DNA of 6,711 nt from positions 1-6,711 of the forward strand of contig DAOUUS010000084.1 of NCBI GenBank assembly GCA_030668065.1, given 5' to 3'. This DNA comes from Candidatus Methanophagales archaeon. GTDB taxonomy: Archaea > Halobacteriota > Syntropharchaeia > Alkanophagales > Methanospirareceae. A program made the translations under genes and the position numbers. The notes below the pieces were generated by a model. That model was not told the DNA's origin and ran no database searches. It was given only the letters and a program-made list of their open reading frames with translations. Below, piece after piece: positions 1 through 5,344 of this stretch. Each line of letters starts with the position of its first letter. Position 1 is the first letter of the stretch.

Positions 1-357
1 CTCTAACAGCGCCTTTATCTTTCTCGCCCGCTCTTCGGTCCTATAAAAAATATTCACCTCTAACGGTGCGTTTAGCAATTCGCTCAATTCAATCATATCT
101 TTCGCTACCAACGCGGCTACATTACCATTTACAGAAAGCACCGGCTTATTCGCAGTCAATAGCATAGCAGCAGCAACTTCTGTCGCTCTTCTCGCCGATT
201 TTAAGGTCCGCTCGCCGATTAAATAATCAAAAGCTTCGCCACGACCATGAGCTATCAAGCCCTGCTGAGAAGTTATTCCCGCTTCTATACAATCCACGAG
301 CTTATCTCGTGTCATTAACGATTTGTATCTCGGATGCAACTCTGGTATTATCGTCAT
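1..357 (-). CDS. 4-phosphopantoate--beta-alanine ligase (archaeal phosphopantothenate synthetase), N-terminal 119 residues, cut by window edge
   Basis: Family knowledge: this cytosolic enzyme joins 4-phosphopantoate and beta-alanine using ATP to give 4'-phosphopantothenate. It is the archaeal replacement for pantothenate synthetase plus pantothenate kinase in CoA synthesis, and works after pantoate kinase. Seen here: the frame is open from an ATG at 357 to base 1, 119 codons with no stop, out of roughly 250-260 usual for the family. The translation carries family stretches I recognise: IPELHPRY near residues 4-11, GLIAHGRGEAFDYLIGE at 33-49, KPVLSVNGNVAALV at 71-84 and VNIFYRTEER at 101-110. 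The start directly precedes the conserved IPE.HPRY segment. There is no clear Shine-Dalgarno; a TATA-like box about 30 bases upstream suggests a leaderless or near-leaderless mRNA. It lies 76 bases after moaC on the same strand, so it may also be read through from that cluster. Identification is from recalled family motifs. Confidence 0.9.
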   Translation of the reverse strand, partial: MTIIPELHPRYKSLMTRDKLVDCIEAGITSQQGLIAHGRGEAFDYLIGERTLKSARRATEVAAAMLLTANKPVLSVNGNVAALVAKDMIELSELLNAPLEVNIFYRTEERARKIKALLE

Positions 358-382
358 TAAAAGGTACGTAAGTAAGTAAAGG

Positions 383-390
383 ATGATAAA
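383..390 (-). promoter_or_regulatory. Possible TATA box for the phosphopantothenate synthetase gene
   Basis: On the minus strand this reads TTTATCAT. Its centre is about 30 bases before the ATG at 357. With the usual archaeal spacing of about 26 bases to the transcription start, initiation would fall near 361, leaving almost no leader. That agrees with the missing Shine-Dalgarno. The match to TTTATATA is only partial, so this is tentative. Confidence 0.35.
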
Positions 391-395
391 GAACC

Positions 396-413
396 ACGCG
401 ATTTGACGCGATT
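396..413. repeat. Direct repeat ACGCGATT x2, 10-base period, upstream of the PPS gene
   Basis: ACGCGATT occurs at 396-403 and again at 406-413, so equivalent bases are exactly 10 apart, close to one helical turn. The pair lies between the moaC stop and the possible PPS TATA box. In archaea this is where an activator or a repressor blocking TBP/TFB could sit. Function is inferred only from position and spacing. Confidence 0.4.
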
Positions 414-433
414 ACACAAACCCAGAATACAAC

Positions 434-883
434 CTATACACGCTTCTCTTTCTTATCCACCCGTATCTCTTCTATCCTGGTATGTGGATAATTCCCGGTA
501 TCGTCCTTCTCCACCGGTTTCACCATGTCCCATATCGTCAGCAAAGCTATACTCACACCACACAACGCATCCATCTCTACACCCGTCTTACCAACTGACT
601 TCACAGTTACCACCGCTTTTATTTCGGCCTCTTCTAACGTGAAATCAACAGTTACCGCATCAATACTGATATAATGACATAAAGGAATCACCTCAGGCGT
701 CTTTTTCACTGCTAATATCGCCGCGGTCTCAGCACACGAAAGCACATCCCCTTTCTTTATAGCTTTTGTTTTTATCTGCTCAATCGTGCTACTTTTTAAT
801 TTTAGCTTGCCAGAAGCCACCGCTACTCGCACTACATTGTTCTTCTCGCTTATGTCCACCATACGCACGCCATGCCGCTGCAT
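434..883 (-). CDS. moaC: Cyclic pyranopterin monophosphate synthase MoaC (molybdenum cofactor biosynthesis)
   Basis: Family knowledge: MoaC converts the MoaA product, 3',8-cyclo-7,8-dihydro-GTP, into cyclic pyranopterin monophosphate, the first stable intermediate of molybdopterin synthesis. In these archaea the cofactor carries Mo or W for enzymes such as formylmethanofuran dehydrogenase or aldehyde oxidoreductases. Seen here: 149 residues, slightly shorter than the roughly 160 of E. coli MoaC. Motifs in order are MVDIS (8-12), KKGDVLSCAETAAILAVKKT (43-62), IPLCH (66-70), GKTGVEMDALCGVS (98-111) and LLTIWDMVKPVEKD (114-127). By alignment from memory, K44, H70, D119 and K122 match catalytic residues K51, H77, D128 and K131 of the E. 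coli enzyme. The ATG at 883 is 9 bases after the Sec61-beta stop, so co-transcription is likely. An internal ATG at residue 8, just before the conserved MVDIS, is an alternative start; neither has a strong ribosome site. Confidence 0.97.
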   Translation of the reverse strand: MQRHGVRMVDISEKNNVVRVAVASGKLKLKSSTIEQIKTKAIKKGDVLSCAETAAILAVKKTPEVIPLCHYISIDAVTVDFTLEEAEIKAVVTVKSVGKTGVEMDALCGVSIALLTIWDMVKPVEKDDTGNYPHTRIEEIRVDKKEKRV

Positions 884-892
884 TGTTCTTTA

Positions 893-1129
893 TCAAGCTG
901 GTGGCCACACACCAAAATAGATCTCCAAGCCCAATACCACGACAGCTAAGGCTATGCCTATAACCACTATCGTCCTCGGTGAGAACTGAATCGTAGATTC
1001 TTCCACATCGTAATATCGCATCAAGCCCGCGGAGGACATAAGCCCTCGCTCTTCACCTTTTCCACCGCCTCCGCCAACTTCCTTCCTACTTGCTTTCTGT
1101 GCCTTCTTCGCCGCTTTTACTTTTGACAT
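893..1129 (-). CDS. secG: Preprotein translocase subunit Sec61-beta (archaeal SecG-type)
   Basis: Family knowledge: this is the small tail-anchored subunit of the SecYE-beta translocon in the cytoplasmic membrane, through which secreted and membrane proteins pass. Seen here: 78 residues. There is a lysine-rich N-terminus (1-16), a glycine run at 19-23, the diagnostic SSAGLMRYYD segment at 32-41, IQFSPRTIVVIG at 47-58, and one transmembrane helix at about 53-73 ending in FGVWPPA. Archaeal Sec61-beta is usually about 50-60 residues, so the N-terminus is long. The ATG at residue 31 (base 1039) would give a 48-residue form and is preceded by AGGTGA and GAGGG, though at imperfect spacings. For the long form, a CTTTTAAAG box centred 28 bases upstream fits a leaderless ATG at 1129. 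It lies 9 bases before moaC and 9 bases after a possible small ORF. Confidence 0.93.
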   Translation of the reverse strand: MSKVKAAKKAQKASRKEVGGGGGKGEERGLMSSAGLMRYYDVEESTIQFSPRTIVVIGIALAVVVLGLEIYFGVWPPA

Positions 1130-1138
1130 AATTAATAC

Positions 1139-1252
1139 CTATTTTATTTGGTCTTTAAAAGATGTATTAGGCTTCGGCTTAAAATGCCTATTTGGTATCC
1201 CTGCTATCTGAAGAACAAGTAAGAGAAGAGTCATAATAAAGAATGCACTCAC
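1139..1252 (-). CDS. Possible small membrane peptide (37 residues) upstream of Sec61-beta
   Basis: I do not recognise it. The frame starts at a GTG (1252), or at an ATG (1234) giving 31 residues, and ends with TAG at 1139-1141, leaving 9 bases to the Sec61-beta ATG. That is the same gap as between Sec61-beta and moaC. The predicted product has a hydrophobic stretch at about residues 3-19 (AFFIMTLLLLVLQIAGI), followed by a polar, mainly basic tail rich in K and P. This gives the look of a single-span membrane peptide with a cytoplasmic tail. There is no good ribosome site before either start. The frame stays open back to about base 1315 without another usable start, so it could also be the remnant of a longer gene. 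A TATA-like box for Sec61-beta lies over its 3' end. Confidence 0.35.
   Translation of the reverse strand: MSAFFIMTLLLLVLQIAGIPNRHFKPKPNTSFKDQIK
1153..1161 (-). promoter_or_regulatory. Possible TATA box for Sec61-beta (CTTTTAAAG)
   Basis: On the minus strand the sequence is CTTTTAAAG, centred 28 bases upstream of the ATG at 1129. This is the spacing expected of a leaderless archaeal transcript. The same nine-base string, or a one-base longer form, lies before pth2 and valS. If used, the cluster has its own promoter independent of the upstream divergent region. Confidence 0.4.
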
Positions 1253-1275
1253 ATTTACAAACGTATCAGAAAGAG

Positions 1276-1288
1276 TATTAGCGTAATA
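1276..1288. promoter_or_regulatory. 13-bp palindrome TATTA-GCG-TAATA in the divergent promoter region
   Basis: TATTA at 1276-1280 and TAATA at 1284-1288 form a perfect inverted repeat around GCG. It lies between the small ORF / Sec61-beta cluster on the minus strand and the surface-protein gene on the plus strand, about 30 bases upstream of the plus-strand TATA box. A dimeric regulator site is possible, but AT-rich palindromes of this size also arise by chance. Confidence 0.25.
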
Positions 1289-1317
1289 ACACGGAAAGAG
1301 GTTATGTATAAGTGAGT

Positions 1318-1325
1318 TTTATATA
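1318..1325 (+). promoter_or_regulatory. TATA box (TTTATATA) for the surface-protein gene
   Basis: TTTATATA matches the archaeal TATA consensus exactly and is 38 bases upstream of the ATG at 1363. Transcription would start near 1346-1348, at or just before the GGAGG ribosome site, giving a leader of about 15-17 bases. The surrounding AT-rich block (1318-1341) also offers TATA-like sequence on the minus strand and could drive the leftward cluster. Confidence 0.6.
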
Positions 1326-1347
1326 TTAAATTGGATTAAATATCAGT

Positions 1348-1353
1348 GGAGGG
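1348..1353 (+). promoter_or_regulatory. Ribosome binding site GGAGGG for the surface-protein gene
   Basis: GGAGGG lies 9 bases before the ATG at 1363 and complements the 3' end of archaeal 16S rRNA. It is the strongest Shine-Dalgarno in the window and fixes this start. The other genes here have weak or absent sites, so this gene may be translated more strongly. Confidence 0.75.
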
Positions 1354-1362
1354 TATAAAAAG

Positions 1363-2616
1363 ATGAGGAAGAATGTAATACCGAAAATGTTGAGTTGTTT
1401 GGTTGCGATTGCTGTTTTGGTGATTATACTACCGTGTATAGCTGAGGCATCTGTCGTTGAACCAATGGAATACGGGTGGAGAATCTATCTGGAGGATGGT
1501 GTGGACTACCTTTCAATGCCTGTAATTCCAGACGATGTGACTCCTGATGCTGTTTTTGGTAGTGATGTGGAGATATTCGGTTATGAGCCGGAAACAGGAT
1601 ACATTATGCCAACGGTATTAGAAGAAGGCAAAGGATACTTCGTTAGATGTCTTGAACCGAAAACAGTGGATGTGAGAGGAACAAATGTGGAAAGTATTAC
1701 ATGGGCAACCGTCAAGGCAAACCTACAACTAGGATGGAACCTGGTTGGTATAGGCAAGACCGATGTTACAATTGAAGACGATATAGAAGCCATAGGGTGG
1801 GATGCCGTAGAGGATAAATGGATTACACTGGGCAAAGGCGATACGCTGCAACGAGGAAGCGCATACTGGATAGAGTTGTCCCTGTCTGCACCATTAGCAG
1901 CAGAGGTAAGTGCGCAACAACAACCACCACCGGCGCCGCCAGAAGTAACAGAGATAGTCGTGACCTCGGACCCAACAAACATACTGGCAGATGGGTCTTC
2001 AACGTCCAACATAACGGCAACGGTGACAGAATGGGAAAATGTAGCCAGTCCCGTGTGGTTTATTATTGCTTTTGAGGTATTATCAGAGCCAGGCGGTGTT
2101 TCTTTATATCCTGAATTTGACATGACGGACGTGAATGGAAATGCGTATTCTACGTTAACAGCTGGTCTAACAGCCGGTACGGTGGTTGTAAAAGCAGTCC
2201 GAGGTGAAGCTTATAACACTACGAGTATACTGCTTACCACACTAACAACACCTCCAAACATCACTTTCTTCACACCTGCTTCACCTGTTAACGATACCGT
2301 CGGCAATTGGGAAACATTCACCATAACAGTAAATCAACAGGTAAACGTGAGCTGGTATCTGAATGATTCGCTTCTGTTTACGAATAGAAGCGTAACGGAT
2401 ACTAAATACTCGCTACATGCTGAAGTAGTCGGCGAGCACAATGTTTCGGCAATCGCTACGAATCAAAATGGCAGGGATATGCAGACATGGATATGGTATG
2501 TGACTACGGCGCCACCTACACCCGCACAAATACCAACGCTAATGCCAATAGGGATAATAGCACTTGTGGGTTTGTTAGTTCTTGTCGCGTTGAGTAGAAT
2601 CAAGAGGAAAACATAA
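1363..2616 (+). CDS. Secreted cell-surface protein with Ig-like domains and a VPxxxP-type archaeosortase C-terminal signal
   Basis: 417 residues. Order seen: signal peptide 1-29 (RKN start, hydrophobic 11-25, likely cleavage after AEA-29). Then two related modules, about 38-97 and 115-172, with the pattern of a hydrophobic turn (DYLSMPV / GWNLVGI), a middle W or Y region and a closing G-K-GYFV or G-SAYWI. A Q/P linker follows at 185-193. Next comes an invasin-like Ig domain (about 195-292: IVVTSDPTNILADGSSTSNI, then TDVNGNAYSTLTAG). A second Ig/PKD-like domain (about 297-381) ends in NGRDMQTWIWYV, a form I associate with Methanosarcina/ANME surface proteins. The end is IPTLMP (390-395), a transmembrane helix 396-410 and the basic tail RIKRKT. 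Eight N-x-S/T sequons lie at 216-360 and none before. The tripartite tail fits VPxxxP-CTERM sorting by an archaeosortase, with processing and lipid anchoring inferred. The ligand or role is unknown: S-layer-associated protein, adhesin and matrix component are all possible. Confidence 0.88.
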   Translation: MRKNVIPKMLSCLVAIAVLVIILPCIAEASVVEPMEYGWRIYLEDGVDYLSMPVIPDDVTPDAVFGSDVEIFGYEPETGYIMPTVLEEGKGYFVRCLEPKTVDVRGTNVESITWATVKANLQLGWNLVGIGKTDVTIEDDIEAIGWDAVEDKWITLGKGDTLQRGSAYWIELSLSAPLAAEVSAQQQPPPAPPEVTEIVVTSDPTNILADGSSTSNITATVTEWENVASPVWFIIAFEVLSEPGGVSLYPEFDMTDVNGNAYSTLTAGLTAGTVVVKAVRGEAYNTTSILLTTLTTPPNITFFTPASPVNDTVGNWETFTITVNQQVNVSWYLNDSLLFTNRSVTDTKYSLHAEVVGEHNVSAIATNQNGRDMQTWIWYVTTAPPTPAQIPTLMPIGIIALVGLLVLVALSRIKRKT

Positions 2617-2618
2617 AA

Positions 2619-5048
2619 CTACCAGTCTACCCTCAACTTAAATTCATATTTCTCTGTTATAATATTATCTTCTGCATCACCAAATTCTATCACATCCGCA
2701 TGTAACGTAGCTTTCAAATCGGCACATGTACTTTCTAACTGCACTTCCGTCTCCTTATCGCAATTTATTAGTACTCTACTTATCTGTGCATTCAGCGCCT
2801 TCTTGTTTAGCGTCTTGTATTTGCGCACCGCCGAAATCACGTCCTCTGCTTTATCGCCCGTCTCTTCCACGGTTTCGTCAATCATGCTCCCAACCAGCTC
2901 GGGCCATTTTGATATATGTATGCTCTTACAGTTCTCTTTCTCCGCGAAATACACGTGGTATATCTCTTCTGTGATGTGCGGCATTATAGGTGCCATCATC
3001 TTTAGCATCGCCAGCAATGCAACATAAAGTGTATATTGCGCGCTCCTCTTCGCTTCTTCGCCACGCTCGGGAGTGTACAACCTGTCCTTCACTATCTCCA
3101 AATAGACATCGCAGAAAGTATGCCAGAAGAAATTCTCTAATGTTTTCTTAACATTTGAAAATTCATAGTCATTGAAACTGTCCGTGCATACCCCTATCAG
3201 TCTATTCAATTTAGAAAGCAGCCATCTATCGGTAACCTCCAACTCGTCCAACTTCAAATCATAGCCGTCCAGATGAAGTAACGTGAATTTCGAGGCATTC
3301 CACAATTTGTTTATCATTTTCACGCCACGTCTTAGCTCTTTATCTTCGTACGGCAAATCTTCTCCAAGCTTGGCTGAACACGCCCAAAACCGTAAAGCAT
3401 CGCCCGAATATCTCTCGATACTCACTTGTGGTTTTATTATGTTCCCTTTGCTCTTGCTCATCTTCTCCCGCTTCGGATCGAGCACGAACCCGTTAATTAT
3501 GACATCTTTCCATGGGATTTCGTTCTCATGTAACAGCCCTTTTACCACGGTATTGAAAAGCCAGAAAGTGATAATATCATGGCCATTGCTCCTGAGCGAC
3601 ATCGGATAGATTCTATTGAATAACGAATCGTCCTCTTGCCATTTAGCCGCAATTTGGGGCGTTAAAGACGAGGTTGCCCAGGTATCCAGCACATCCAGTT
3701 CCGGTTTGAATCTATCACAGCCACATTTTGGACATTTATCAATTGGCGGTGCATCTTCTGAAGGGACCACGGGTAAATCCTTCTCGCCCGCTATCACTTC
3801 GAATTCACAATCTTCACAGTACCAAACAGGGAACGAAATCCCATAGTATCTTTGCCGTGAGATACACCAGTCCCACTTCAAGCCCTTCACCCAATTATCG
3901 TAGCGCGACTGCATATACGGGGGATACCAGTTCAGTTTCGCACCCGCCTCGAGGAACAAGTCCTTCAAGTCCAGATATTTTATGAACCACTGTTTGGTCA
4001 TTATATATTCCACTGCAGTGCCGCAGCGCTCATGCACATTTACCGTGTGGGAAATATCCGCTTTGTCATTTAGCAAGCCTTGTTCCGCCAAATCTTCCAC
4101 TATTGCCTTTCTCGCGTTCTTTATACGCAGCCCCGCATATTTGCCCGCTTCTGCTTTCATTTTACCCCGTTCGTCAATAACGGAAATCCAGGGTAAATTG
4201 TGCGTCTTCCACCATTCTACATCTGTGCTGTCTCCGGCAGTACAACACATAACGATTCCTGTACCGCTTTCGGGGTCCGCTTTCTCATCTGCCATAATCG
4301 GCACTTCATGTCCAAATAGCGGCACTTTTGCGTTCTTACCCGCATATCGTTTGTAGCGTTCGTCTGTTGGATGATAGAATACCGACACGCAAGCAGGTAA
4401 GAGTTCAGGTCGCGATGTAGCAATAAACAAATCTTCGCCTTCTACATTGAACGTTATGTCGTAAAGAGTAGAGGGCAGGAGCTTATCTTCTGTCTCTACC
4501 TGCGCGATAGCCGTACCGCATTTCGGGCACCAGACCGTAGGTTCATATTTCCTGTATGCTCGTCCCTTATTGTAAAGCTGGATAAAACTTCGTTGCGAGG
4601 TCTTCCTGCACCATTCATTAGTCGTACGATAAGACATATCCCAATCAGGGCTTATCCCCAGACTTTTCCAATCTTCAAGCAGCCGCTTCTCCGCTAGTTC
4701 GCTCTCCTTCAAACAGAGTTCAACAAATTCATGCCGGGACATCTCCTCTGCCAGCCTTCCGGTCTTCTTCTCCACGTAAAGCTCAGTGGCAAGCCCGTTA
4801 TCGTCAAACCCGAATGGATAGAATATACTTTTGCCCAGCATCCGCTGAAATCGCATTATTGTATCTGCCTGGATATACGCCATTGCGTGCCCTATGTGCA
4901 TTTCACCGGAAACCGTTGGTGGCGGCGTGTCTAACGAATAAATAGGGCTAGTATCAGCGGGATTGAACTTGTAAATTCCTTCAGTCTCCCAGAATATCTG
5001 CCATCTCCTTTCTGCTTCCTTAGCGTCGTACCTTTTGGGGATGTCCAT
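2619..5048 (-). CDS. valS: Valyl-tRNA synthetase, archaeal type
   Basis: Cytosolic class I enzyme that charges tRNA-Val with valine and clears mischarged threonine. 809 residues. Seen: HIGH at 51-54 within TPPPTVSGEMHIGHAMAY; first zinc pair CPKC 174-177; an editing (CP1) domain at about 190-350 with ATSRPELLPACVSVF (210-224), GTGIVMCCTAGDSTDVEWW (262-280) and conserved D276; WCISRQRYYG 394-403; a second zinc ribbon C411/C414 and C439/C442; DTWATSSLTP 455-464; KMSKS 529-533; an anticodon-binding domain from about 600; and a short C-terminal region. WCISRQ, DTWATSS and HPTDERY fit ValRS rather than IleRS or LeuRS. It is somewhat shorter than many archaeal ValRS (about 870-890 from memory) but has no gap in the core. 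The partner of C342 in the first zinc site is H339 (HERC) where I expect a cysteine. The ATG at 5048 has only a weak GGA 6 bases upstream, and an in-frame TAG just upstream excludes a longer start. Its stop is 2 bases from the convergent surface-protein stop. Confidence 0.97.
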   Translation of the reverse strand: MDIPKRYDAKEAERRWQIFWETEGIYKFNPADTSPIYSLDTPPPTVSGEMHIGHAMAYIQADTIMRFQRMLGKSIFYPFGFDDNGLATELYVEKKTGRLAEEMSRHEFVELCLKESELAEKRLLEDWKSLGISPDWDMSYRTTNEWCRKTSQRSFIQLYNKGRAYRKYEPTVWCPKCGTAIAQVETEDKLLPSTLYDITFNVEGEDLFIATSRPELLPACVSVFYHPTDERYKRYAGKNAKVPLFGHEVPIMADEKADPESGTGIVMCCTAGDSTDVEWWKTHNLPWISVIDERGKMKAEAGKYAGLRIKNARKAIVEDLAEQGLLNDKADISHTVNVHERCGTAVEYIMTKQWFIKYLDLKDLFLEAGAKLNWYPPYMQSRYDNWVKGLKWDWCISRQRYYGISFPVWYCEDCEFEVIAGEKDLPVVPSEDAPPIDKCPKCGCDRFKPELDVLDTWATSSLTPQIAAKWQEDDSLFNRIYPMSLRSNGHDIITFWLFNTVVKGLLHENEIPWKDVIINGFVLDPKREKMSKSKGNIIKPQVSIERYSGDALRFWACSAKLGEDLPYEDKELRRGVKMINKLWNASKFTLLHLDGYDLKLDELEVTDRWLLSKLNRLIGVCTDSFNDYEFSNVKKTLENFFWHTFCDVYLEIVKDRLYTPERGEEAKRSAQYTLYVALLAMLKMMAPIMPHITEEIYHVYFAEKENCKSIHISKWPELVGSMIDETVEETGDKAEDVISAVRKYKTLNKKALNAQISRVLINCDKETEVQLESTCADLKATLHADVIEFGDAEDNIITEKYEFKLRVDW

Positions 5049-5085
5049 CTTTATTCCATTCTACCGAGGTACATTTATAGTTATA

Positions 5086-5095
5086 CTTTTAAAAG
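5086..5095 (-). promoter_or_regulatory. Possible TATA box for valS (CTTTTAAAAG)
   Basis: CTTTTAAAAG is a 10-base perfect palindrome centred about 42 bases upstream of the valS ATG. Transcription would start near 5064, leaving a leader of about 16 bases holding the weak GGA site. Being symmetric, it gives no orientation by itself; assignment to valS rests on position. No tRNA-like T-box leader is visible in this short space. Confidence 0.45.
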
Positions 5096-5113
5096 CCGCG
5101 AAGGAAAAGGGAT

Positions 5114-5269
5114 TTATATGAGTCTCTTTTCAGCAAACAGTTTCCTCATCTCTATCAAACGCTGTAGGTGTTCTCTTCGCATCTTCATCAATAAACATTT
5201 ACCCATTCCGAGAGCTTCGCCCAATCTGCATTCTCTCCAGGATAGAGCATGCCCCGTCTTATGCTCCAA
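5114..5269 (-). CDS. Possible small protein of 51 residues with a TTG start, upstream of valS
   Basis: I do not recognise it. The frame runs from TTG at 5267-5269 to TAA at 5114-5116. AGGT on the minus strand at 5276-5279, 6 bases before the TTG, could serve as ribosome site. An ATG at residue 22 would give a 30-residue form. The product has two parts. Residues 1-25 contain H3, H7, C14 and C25, a spacing that could bind a metal. Residues 26-51 form a strongly basic, probably helical tail (R31, R32, R37, R42, K43, K48, R49). Many codons begin with G or A, as expected of coding sequence, but the ORF is short and the TTG start is weak evidence. It is on the valS strand, 65 bases upstream of valS, with the valS TATA box between them, so it is probably a separate unit. 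It could also be a remnant. Confidence 0.4.
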   Translation of the reverse strand: MEHKTGHALSWRECRLGEALGMGKCLLMKMRREHLQRLIEMRKLFAEKRLI

Positions 5270-5344
5270 ACTTGTACCTATAAGTAAGGATTAAGAATCG
5301 TGATTAAACATTTTCTAGGATATACTAATTAATATTAGAGGCGA

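Noticed and set aside
368..379. GTAAGTAAGTAA, three tandem GTAA units in the PPS leader region.
   Set aside because: Only 12 bases in AT-rich intergenic DNA. No copy elsewhere in the window suggested a functional repeat.
1168..1190. TAGGC ... GCCTA inverted repeat with a 13-base loop.
   Set aside because: The stem is only 5 bp and lies within the possible small ORF, with no U-run, so it is too weak to call a terminator or riboswitch.
1581..2123. A 180-codon minus-strand frame inside the surface-protein gene.
   Set aside because: It is rich in S, T and P with no recognisable domain, and it lies opposite a protein with a clear signal peptide, Ig domains and sorting tail. It is a shadow of that gene.
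5049..5344. Search for a tRNA or a structured leader upstream of valS.
   Set aside because: No cloverleaf with a GTTCRA-type T-arm and no T-box-like structure was visible. The gap is better explained by the valS promoter and the possible small ORF.
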